Source: CAVSWN01 sp046728115
GTDB taxonomy: Bacteria > Acidobacteriota > Vicinamibacteria > Vicinamibacterales > CAVVIG01
DNA: 18,847 nucleotides
Reading direction: 5' to 3'
NCBI GenBank assembly: GCA_046728115.1
Contig: JBKPDW010000473.1
Coordinates: 1-18,847 of the forward strand
The position numbers and the translations under genes were made by a program. Within the stretch, counting starts at the first letter, position 1. Every line of letters starts with the position of its first letter. Positions 6,795-13,416 of the stretch are shown one piece after another. A model generated the notes under the pieces. That model was not told where the DNA came from and searched no databases. It was given only the letters and a program-made list of their open reading frames with translations.

Positions 6795-9700
6795 CGTCCG
6801 ACGAGGAACGACCCGAACGGTACTGGTTCGCGCGCCACTCGAAATCGATCATCTTCCTGATTTGCATCCTGTCGGTTGTCGGCGTGTACGAGGCGCTGAC
6901 GATCCCGGTGGCCGTGTTTCCCACCACCAACTTCCCGCGCATCATCGTCGGGGTCGACAATGGCGTGATGCCGATCGAGCAGATGGAAGTGTCGATCACG
7001 CGTCCGATCGAAGAGGCCGTGCGCTCGGTGCCCGGACTCGAGGACGTGCGATCAGTGACGAGTCGCGGATCGGCGGAGATCGACCTGTTTTTCACGTGGA
7101 GCGTGGACATGCTCGAGACGCTGCAGCTCGTCGACGCGGCGATCTCGCGAGTGCAGAGCAGCCTTCCCTCGACGGTTCAGATTCGGACGCACCGGCTCGA
7201 TTTCGCCAGCTTTCCGATCATCGGGTACAGCCTCACGTCGGACACCGTGCCGCAGAGGGATCTCTGGGACCTGGCCACGTACGAGATCAAGCCGCGGCTG
7301 AATCGACTGCCGGGCGTGGCGAGCGTGCTCATTCAAGGCGGGCAGCGGCCCGAATTCCACGTCACCGTGGACCCGGCCGCGATGCTGCGCGCCAAGACGT
7401 CGATTTCCGACATCGTGAACGCCGTCAATCGGACGAACATCATCGACTCGCCTGGTCTCCTGAACCGCAACCACCAGCTGTTTCTCGGACTGGTGACGGC
7501 GCAGGTCCACGGCGCCGACGAGATCGGCGACATCGTCATCAAGCATGTGAACAACGTGCCGGTCCACGTGCGCGACGTCGGCGCCGTTGCACCTGCGGTC
7601 GAACCGGTCTACACAGTGGTCAGCGCGAACGGAAAACCCGCCCTCCTTCTCAGCGTCAATCGCCAGCCGGACAGCAACACGGTACAAGTCGCCGACGAAG
7701 TGCATCAGGAGATGGCAGCGATCCGTCCGACCCTGCCGGCCGGCGTCGACATGCGCCCCTTCTACGACCAGTCGAACATCGTGAACCAATCGATTGCCAG
7801 CGTTCGGGACGCGATTGTCGTCGGGTTGTTCCTGGCCGGCCTGATCATCTGGCTGTTTCTGCGCGATTGGGGCACCGCGGTGATGACCGGCCTGGTGGTG
7901 CCGGTGACCATGGTCGTGACATTCATCGCGATGAAGATCCTGGGCCAGAGCTTCAACCTGATGACGCTCGGCGGCCTCGCGGCCGCAGTCGGCCTGGTGA
8001 TCGACGACAAGATCGTCGTCGTCGAGAACATCGTCCTGCATCGCGACGGTGGGGAGGGGCCGCTGCAGGCGACGGCGAGCGCGCTCAAGGAGCTCACGAT
8101 CCCGCTCATTGGTTCCACGCTGACGCCGATCGTCGTGTTCCTGCCGCTCATCACGATCACGGGCGTGACCGGCACGTTCTTCGGCGCGCTGGCGATCGCG
8201 ATGAGCGTGTCGCTCCTGACATCGCTCGTGCTTGCGCTGGTGTGGACCAGCAACCTGAGCGTTCGGCTGGTGCGGCGCGGCCAGCACGCTTCTGCCGAGC
8301 CAGCCGCAGCCCGCAGCGCCGACACCGCATCCGATCTGCATGAGGCCCAGGTACGGCGCATGATGGCCGCCGAGGAAGCCTCGCTCACGCACGGACGCTT
8401 CGGGCGGATCCTCGTCTGGTACGAGCGGGCGATGCGCCGATCGCTCCGGCATCCGATCGCGCTCGTCGCGATGTGCGCCGTGTTCGTCGCCGTGTCGTAC
8501 ATCTGCTACCGCACGCTGGGCAGCGACTTGCTGCCGGCATTCGACGAAGGCGGGTTCGTCCTGGATTATGTGATGCCGCCTGGCAGTTCGCTGCAGGAAA
8601 CCAACCGCGTGCTCGGCCACATCGAGGCGATCCTGCGAGCCACCCCCGAGGTGGAGAGCACGTCGCGGCGGACCGGACTCGAACTGGGCCTCGCCGCCGT
8701 GACCGAGCCCAACACCGGCGACATCGCCGTCAAGCTCAAAGAGAAGCGCCGGCGCAGCGTGGAGGAGGTGATCAGCGAGGTGCGCGCGAAGGTTGCCAAG
8801 TCCGAGCCGGGCCTCGACACCGAGTTCATCCAGGTGCTGCAGGACATGATCGGCGACCTGACCGGCGCGCCCGAACCGATCGTCGTGAAGCTGTTCTCGC
8901 CGGATCCCGACCTTCTGAGCACCTGGGCGCCGCAGGTCGCCGAAGCGCTCGAGAAGGTGAACGTGGGCGGCACCACTCCCGTTGTCGACGTCGAGGACGG
9001 GATCGACAACACGACCAGCGGACCCGCAGTCCGCTTCACCGTGAATCCCGAGGCCGCCGATCGCGCGGGATTCACGCCGGAAGAACTGGGAACGGTGTCG
9101 GTGGCGATGGTAGAGGGGGAGCCGGCGCTGGCGCCGGCGCTCGTGAACGGCCGGCCGTATCCAGTGCGCGTTCGCTTTCCGGCGCCGACCCGCGCGTCGC
9201 TCGAGTCGATGACCAACACGATGCTCGTGAGCTCGAACGGATCGACCGCCACACTGGGATCGCTGGCGACCGTTGACGAACTGCCGGGCCAGACTCAGGT
9301 GCGCCGTGAGAACATGCAGCGGCTCGTGGAAGTCACGGCGCGGCTCGAAGGCGTCGACATGGGCACCGGCATCGCGGCCGTTCAGCGGGCCGTCGCGGAC
9401 CTGAAACTCCCGCCGTCCATTCGCGTCGAGTACGGTGGGACGTACAAGGAGCAGCAGAAGTCGTTCCGCGATCTGACGGTCGTGCTCGTGCTCGCCGTCG
9501 TGTTGATTTTCCTGGTGCTGCTGTTCGAATTCCGTTCGTTCACGGCGCCCGTTGCCATCCTGGCGTCGGCCATCCTGTCGACATCCGGCGTGTTCCTCGC
9601 CTTGACGCTCACTCGCACGACGTTCAACGTGTCGTCGTTCATGGGGCTGATCATGGTGATCGGGATCGTGGCGAAGAACGGCATCCTGCTGCTGGACGCC

Positions 9701-9985
9701 AACGAGAAGTTCAGATCGATTGGCCTGTCGCTCGAAGAGTCGATCGTGCAGGCCGGACGGCGGCGACTGCGTCCGATCGTGATGACCGCGATGGCTGCCG
9801 CGGCCGGGATGCTGCCGCTGGCGCTTGCGATCGGCGAAGGCTCGCAGATGCTGCAGCCGCTCGCGATTGCTGTCATTGGCGGTATCTTGATCTCGATGGT
9901 GCTGTCGTTGATCGTCACGCCCGCGATTCAGTTCTTTCTGACACGGCGGGTTGCAGACGTCTCACGTGTGAGGTCTCACATGTGA
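6791..9985 (+). CDS. RND efflux transporter permease (AcrB/HAE1-like)
   Basis: Inner-membrane proton-driven pump, 1064 aa, normal length for the family. It starts with GTG at 6791, overlapping the adaptor stop by 4 bp, with GGAAGAG (6782-6788) just upstream. The N-terminus shows the usual first membrane helix (SIIFLICILSVVGVYEAL) followed by the IPVAVFPTTNFP segment. Proton-relay residues are present: Asp405-Asp406 in GLVIDDKIVVVEN on TM4 (AcrB D407/D408) and Lys962 in GIVAKNGILLL on TM10 (AcrB K940). The two six-helix halves are separated by a charged linker around residues 495-535 (AEPAAARSADTASDLHEAQ). Nothing marks it as a heavy-metal HME pump, so HAE1-like is preferred; the substrate is unknown. 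The last codons (DVSRVRSHM) are encoded by a 7-bp repeat array, so the C-terminal tail may be repeat-derived. Confidence 0.93.
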   Translation: MTSDEERPERYWFARHSKSIIFLICILSVVGVYEALTIPVAVFPTTNFPRIIVGVDNGVMPIEQMEVSITRPIEEAVRSVPGLEDVRSVTSRGSAEIDLFFTWSVDMLETLQLVDAAISRVQSSLPSTVQIRTHRLDFASFPIIGYSLTSDTVPQRDLWDLATYEIKPRLNRLPGVASVLIQGGQRPEFHVTVDPAAMLRAKTSISDIVNAVNRTNIIDSPGLLNRNHQLFLGLVTAQVHGADEIGDIVIKHVNNVPVHVRDVGAVAPAVEPVYTVVSANGKPALLLSVNRQPDSNTVQVADEVHQEMAAIRPTLPAGVDMRPFYDQSNIVNQSIASVRDAIVVGLFLAGLIIWLFLRDWGTAVMTGLVVPVTMVVTFIAMKILGQSFNLMTLGGLAAAVGLVIDDKIVVVENIVLHRDGGEGPLQATASALKELTIPLIGSTLTPIVVFLPLITITGVTGTFFGALAIAMSVSLLTSLVLALVWTSNLSVRLVRRGQHASAEPAAARSADTASDLHEAQVRRMMAAEEASLTHGRFGRILVWYERAMRRSLRHPIALVAMCAVFVAVSYICYRTLGSDLLPAFDEGGFVLDYVMPPGSSLQETNRVLGHIEAILRATPEVESTSRRTGLELGLAAVTEPNTGDIAVKLKEKRRRSVEEVISEVRAKVAKSEPGLDTEFIQVLQDMIGDLTGAPEPIVVKLFSPDPDLLSTWAPQVAEALEKVNVGGTTPVVDVEDGIDNTTSGPAVRFTVNPEAADRAGFTPEELGTVSVAMVEGEPALAPALVNGRPYPVRVRFPAPTRASLESMTNTMLVSSNGSTATLGSLATVDELPGQTQVRRENMQRLVEVTARLEGVDMGTGIAAVQRAVADLKLPPSIRVEYGGTYKEQQKSFRDLTVVLVLAVVLIFLVLLFEFRSFTAPVAILASAILSTSGVFLALTLTRTTFNVSSFMGLIMVIGIVAKNGILLLDANEKFRSIGLSLEESIVQAGRRRLRPIVMTAMAAAAGMLPLALAIGEGSQMLQPLAIAVIGGILISMVLSLIVTPAIQFFLTRRVADVSRVRSHM

Positions 9986-10035
9986 AGTTGAGCCTCGAGA
10001 CTTCTGACTTCAGACTTCTGACTTCGAACTTCCCT
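9959..10035 (+). repeat. Degenerate heptanucleotide repeat array
   Basis: Eleven consecutive 7-bp units can be framed across this stretch. The left part alternates GTCTCAC with units ending GTGTGAG or ATGTGAA, creating palindromes CTCACGTGTGAG (9961-9972) and TCACATGTGA (9976-9985). The right part repeats CTTCTGA with variants CTTCAGA and CTTCGAA. The array covers the last 27 bp of the RND gene and most of the gap to the response regulator. It resembles short tandemly repeated heptamers known from other bacteria such as cyanobacteria; function is unknown. Confidence 0.7.
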
Positions 10036-10053
10036 TATGTCATAGTGTCATCA

Positions 10054-10728
10054 ATGCGCGTGCTGCTGGTGGAAGACGAGCCTGGCGCCGCCCGACTGCT
10101 GGCGAAAGGTCTGCGCGAGCACGCCTACGCCGTTGATCTGGCGACCGACGGTGAAGCCGCGCTGTTTCAGGTCGGCACAACCGACTACGACGCGTTGATC
10201 CTCGACGTCATGCTGCCGCTGAAGGATGGGCTGACGGTCTGCCGGGCGATTCGGCACGCGGGCAACATGGTGCCGATCCTCATGGTCACTGCGCGCGATG
10301 CCGTCGAGGCGCGCATCGCCGGCCTCGACTGCGGCGCTGACGACTACCTGGTCAAGCCCTTTGATTTTGGCGAGCTGCTCGCGCGGCTTCGTGCGCTGAT
10401 CCGGCGCGGCCGGCAGCCGCTCCTGCCGGAACAGGTCACGATTGGCGCGCTGACGCTCGATACCCGCAGCCGGCGTGTACGCGTGGGAAAGCGCGATCTC
10501 CTGCTCACAGCCAAGGAATACGCACTCCTCGAATATCTCGTCCGGCGCGCCGGCGACGTCGTGAGCCGCATGGACATTGCCGAGCACGTCTGGGACGAGC
10601 ACTACGATCCGCTCTCGAACGTCGTCGATGTCTACGTTCAGCGGCTGCGACGCAAGGTCGACGCGCCGGGTGGGGAGTCGTTCATTCGGACCAGGCGCGG
10701 CGAGGGGTACCAACTGGTTACGTCTTAG
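10054..10728 (+). CDS. OmpR/PhoB-family response regulator
   Basis: DNA-binding half of a two-component system, 224 aa. The ATG at 10054 is chosen because MRVLLVEDEPGAARLL is the canonical receiver start; upstream in-frame codons fall in the heptamer repeats. The receiver domain (1-~115) has acidic residues E7/D8, phospho-acceptor Asp51 in LILDVMLP, Thr in MVTARD and Lys101 in YLVKPF. The C-terminal winged helix (~128-224) shows LLTAKEYALLEYLVRRAGDV, ending in the typical RTRRGEGYQL wing. No clear Shine-Dalgarno is seen. It lies downstream of the efflux operon on the same strand and about 90 nt before its cognate kinase gene. Likely targets are its own locus and the promoter at 2984-3019; this is inference. 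Confidence 0.94.
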   Translation: MRVLLVEDEPGAARLLAKGLREHAYAVDLATDGEAALFQVGTTDYDALILDVMLPLKDGLTVCRAIRHAGNMVPILMVTARDAVEARIAGLDCGADDYLVKPFDFGELLARLRALIRRGRQPLLPEQVTIGALTLDTRSRRVRVGKRDLLLTAKEYALLEYLVRRAGDVVSRMDIAEHVWDEHYDPLSNVVDVYVQRLRRKVDAPGGESFIRTRRGEGYQLVTS

Positions 10729-10818
10729 AACAGCGCGCGTTTCAACAATCAGGATGGTCCGTCTCCTCGGTTTCGTCCAGTGAGGTCCGGGGTGGCGCAT
10801 GTTTTCGGAAAGACGCTG

Positions 10819-12228
10819 ATGCAATCGCTCTCCCTGCGGGCGCGCCTGACGGTGTGGTACTCGCTCGCGCTGCTCGCGGTCCTGTCCATCTTCGCAATCA
10901 CAGTGATTTGGCAACAGGAGCGCATTGGGCTGCGGCGAGTCGACCGTGAACTCGAGGATGTGGCGGCCACCCTGGCGAACGTGCTGCAGGACGAGCTGAC
11001 CGAGACCCCTGGACCCGTGCCAGCCGCCGTCGAAGCGCATCGCACCATGGCGGTTCCCAACCGCGCCATGGCGATCCTCGACGATCGTGGAACCGTTCTC
11101 GCTGCGGGCTGGAATGGCCTGAGTCTTCCTGACGGACAACTGCGCACGGGAGCTCGACCCCAGACATCGACCGTGGAAACCCCTGCCGGCGGCTGGCGTG
11201 TGCACGTCGAGCCGCAGACATTCGGCGGGCGCACGTTCGGGCTGCTGGTCGCGGCGCCGTTGGCGGATGCCTATCGCGAGCGCCGCGAAGCGGAGGAGGC
11301 GATGTGGATCGGCATTCCTATCGCGCTGCTGCTGGCCGCCGCCGGTGGCCTGTGGCTGGCATCGATCGGTCTGCGTCCCATCACCAGCATGGCCCGGCGA
11401 GCGACCGATCTGGCGCCGACTGGGATGGAAGATCTCGGGGAGTCGGAACGGCGGGACGAACTCGGTCAGCTGGCGCGCGCGTTCAACGGACTGGTCGCGA
11501 GGCTTCGCCACGCGCTTCAGACGCAGCGTCAGTTCATGGCCGACGCCTCGCACGAACTGCGCACGCCGGTGTCGGTGGTGCAGTCGGCGGCCGACGTCAT
11601 GCTGTCCCGCGACCATCGCGATGAGGCCGAATACCGCGAAGCGCTCGCGATCGTTGGCGCACAGGCGCGCCGACTGGGCCGCCTGGTCGAGGACATGCTC
11701 GTCCTCGCGCGCGCCGATGCCGGCGGCTATCCACTGCGACGGGTCGGTCTGTATCTCGACGAACTCGTAGGCGACTGCCGTCGGACGGTCGACGTGCTGG
11801 CGCGAGAGCGCGACGTCACAGTGACGACGTCGGCGCGGGGTGACATGTCCTTCTATGGCGATGAAGACCTGCTGCGGCGCATGGTGCTGAATCTGATGCA
11901 GAACGCCGTGCAGCACACGCGCGCCGGCGGCGCTGTCGATGTCGAGGTGTCGCCGAATGGCCGCCAGGTGGCGATTCGCGTGAAGGATTCGGGTGCGGGC
12001 ATCCCCGCCGCGGATCGCGCCCGCATTTTCGATCGTTTCGTTCAGCTGGATGCCGCGCGTCGCAGCGAAGGCGCCGGTCTGGGATTACCGATTGCTCGAT
12101 GGATTGCCCAAGCGCATGGAGGAGTGCTGGAGCTCGAAACGAGCGGAGCAGAGGGCAGCACGTTCAAGGTCGTGCTGCCCTTGTTACAGCCTCCGCTTAC
12201 CGCTCCATCGTCCCCTGATAAGGAATGA
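10819..12228 (+). CDS. HisKA-type sensor histidine kinase
   Basis: Membrane sensor kinase, 469 aa from the ATG at 10819. A GTG at 10780 would add 13 residues, but 10819 has GGAA upstream at 10807-10810 and gives the typical MQSLSLRARLTVWYSLALL start. TM1 is at about residues 10-32, followed by a ~130-residue periplasmic sensor region with no recognised domain, TM2 at about 162-185 and a HAMP linker. The dimerisation/phosphotransfer helix has His245 in ADASHELRTPVSVV. The catalytic domain has the N box (NLMQNAVQHT), G1 (DSGAGIP), the F box (IFDRF) and G2 (GAGLGLPIA). It pairs with the response regulator just upstream. The last 32 bp overlap the 3' end of the convergent PEGA gene. The signal is unknown; proximity to the RND operon suggests envelope or efflux-substrate stress. 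Confidence 0.93.
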   Translation: MQSLSLRARLTVWYSLALLAVLSIFAITVIWQQERIGLRRVDRELEDVAATLANVLQDELTETPGPVPAAVEAHRTMAVPNRAMAILDDRGTVLAAGWNGLSLPDGQLRTGARPQTSTVETPAGGWRVHVEPQTFGGRTFGLLVAAPLADAYRERREAEEAMWIGIPIALLLAAAGGLWLASIGLRPITSMARRATDLAPTGMEDLGESERRDELGQLARAFNGLVARLRHALQTQRQFMADASHELRTPVSVVQSAADVMLSRDHRDEAEYREALAIVGAQARRLGRLVEDMLVLARADAGGYPLRRVGLYLDELVGDCRRTVDVLARERDVTVTTSARGDMSFYGDEDLLRRMVLNLMQNAVQHTRAGGAVDVEVSPNGRQVAIRVKDSGAGIPAADRARIFDRFVQLDAARRSEGAGLGLPIARWIAQAHGGVLELETSGAEGSTFKVVLPLLQPPLTAPSSPDKE

Positions 12229-13090
12229 CCTGGCCGGCGACGACATCCGCATCGAACGTCATCGTTCGATAGCCGGCGGCCCGGATTTCGATCGTGTGGC
12301 GACCAGGCGTAAGACCAAGCGGCTGGGTGGTCGGCGTGAATTGACCCACGGTCCCCACGTACGAGCCATCCACGAACACTTCAGCCGTTCTCGGCGTGAT
12401 GTCGAAGCTCACACCCCCGAGATTGTTCTGGGGCTGACCAGGCTGCACGCCGACCGACCCGGAAGGCGCCGGATACTGCGGATACGCCGACCCCGGAGCC
12501 ACCGGGTAACCCGTCGATGGATATGGGTACGCCGGATACGGTGGGGGATACGGCGCCGGGTAAGCGTACGGGGCATAGTACGGCTGGTAGTAGCCGTAGA
12601 AATACGGGTACGCGAACGGATCGCCGACCCACAGACCAAATCCGAGATTTACGTGAGGATGGAATGTGTAGTACGGCCGATAGAAGGTGTAGTACGGCCG
12701 GTAGTAGTACGGCCGGTAGTAGTACGGACGAGGACCGACGACCACGCGAGGCGCCACGCCGCGCGGCGCCGCGGTACCGACGACCACGGCGTGTTGACCC
12801 GTCGCATACACCCCGCTCCTATACCCGTTGAATCGCTGATACGGGACTGCGCCGACCGGCGGCACTGCCCGAGGTGCGATTCCCGCGGCGCGCATCGCAC
12901 CTGGCTGGCTCGGCGCGACGTTCCGCTGAGGTGCAGTCGCGCGTGGCACGGCCACGGCACGAGGGCCGCTCGCCGGGGCGCTCGCCGCGTGGCCCCTCGC
13001 GCCACCGCCACGATGTTGGGCGAAAGTCGGTGAACCGCCGACCAGCAGGGCGGCGGTTCCGAAAGCGATGACAATTCTTGAAGTCGTCAT
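12197..13090 (-). CDS. Exported Tyr/Pro-rich protein with C-terminal PEGA domain
   Basis: 297 aa from the ATG at 13090; 19 extra upstream codons are possible but would bury the signal peptide. Residues 1-~24 (MTTSRIVIAFGTAALLVGGS then PTFA) form a Sec signal. The next ~90 residues are low-complexity, rich in Ala, Arg, Pro and Gly. Then comes a Tyr/Pro-rich stretch with repeated YYRPYY units and many PYP/YPAY motifs. The last ~70 residues form a PEGA domain (VSFDITPRTAEVFVDGSYVG, ...LTPGRHTIEIRAAGYR), a small beta domain found in bacterial surface or envelope proteins. A weak GGGGAT-type ribosome binding site precedes the start. Its 3' end overlaps the kinase gene by 32 bp. Function is unknown; a structural envelope role is plausible. 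Confidence 0.85.
   Translation of the reverse strand: MTTSRIVIAFGTAALLVGGSPTFAQHRGGGARGHAASAPASGPRAVAVPRATAPQRNVAPSQPGAMRAAGIAPRAVPPVGAVPYQRFNGYRSGVYATGQHAVVVGTAAPRGVAPRVVVGPRPYYYRPYYYRPYYTFYRPYYTFHPHVNLGFGLWVGDPFAYPYFYGYYQPYYAPYAYPAPYPPPYPAYPYPSTGYPVAPGSAYPQYPAPSGSVGVQPGQPQNNLGGVSFDITPRTAEVFVDGSYVGTVGQFTPTTQPLGLTPGRHTIEIRAAGYRTMTFDADVVAGQVIPYQGTMER
12668..12730 (-). repeat. 15-bp tandem repeats encoding YYRPY
   Basis: Near-identical units of GTAGTAGTACGGCCG (plus-strand reading) lie at 12701-12715 and 12716-12730 with one mismatch. Shorter copies with a GTAGTACGGCCG core lie at about 12669-12680 and 12689-12700. On the minus strand they encode the YYRPY(Y) units of the PEGA protein, so the low-complexity region probably grows and shrinks by repeat slippage. 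Confidence 0.75.
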
Positions 13091-13416
13091 ACTCAGATCC
13101 CCATGAGGCGGACCAGCGCATCGCTGCTGTCCCCCATCCTCGCACATCGCAAGCCGCCTACCAAACCGGCGAACGATTTCGCTGAGATTTTGGCTCAGGT
13201 GGCAAGACCATCGTCGTCTTTTGTGGACGTTACTGCTCGGCGCGGGCTACACCCCGCGCAACGCGCTCTCGCAAAGTCTACTCATGTCGACATTTATATA
13301 ACCACGGAAACATTTCTATCCGGGCGGGAATGCGGGACATTTCTAACGAGTCTTGACACGGCGACCGCAGCACCTTGACGGACCCAGAACTGGCGGAGTA
13401 ACCTAACTGGGCAATT
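13091..13416. promoter_or_regulatory. Divergent regulatory region between PEGA and TonB-receptor genes
   Basis: A 326-bp gap with no convincing gene; the part at 13285-13345 is markedly AT-richer than its surroundings. Visible elements are three direct repeats ACATTT(A/C)TA at 13290-13298, 13310-13318 and 13337-13345. A candidate sigma-70-like promoter for the TonB-receptor gene follows: TTGACG at 13375-13380 and TAACCT at 13399-13404, spacer 18. This predicts a transcript start near 13411 and a leader of only a few bases before the ATG at 13417. Confidence 0.5.

Noticed and set aside
7052..8620. 522-codon minus-strand open frame opposite the RND pump
   Set aside because: The composition is dominated by Arg, His, Asp and Gln and lacks domains, whereas the plus strand encodes the full pump.
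10051..11916. 621-codon open frame on the minus strand opposite the regulator and kinase genes
   Set aside because: It lies antisense to two genes with complete, well-conserved motifs. Its product is Arg/His/Gln-rich without any family motif, as expected for a shadow frame in GC-rich DNA.
13103..13378. 91-codon plus-strand frame upstream of the TonB receptor
   Set aside because: It is unlike any recognised protein, has no ribosome binding site and overlaps the promoter-like elements and direct repeats; treated as regulatory DNA.
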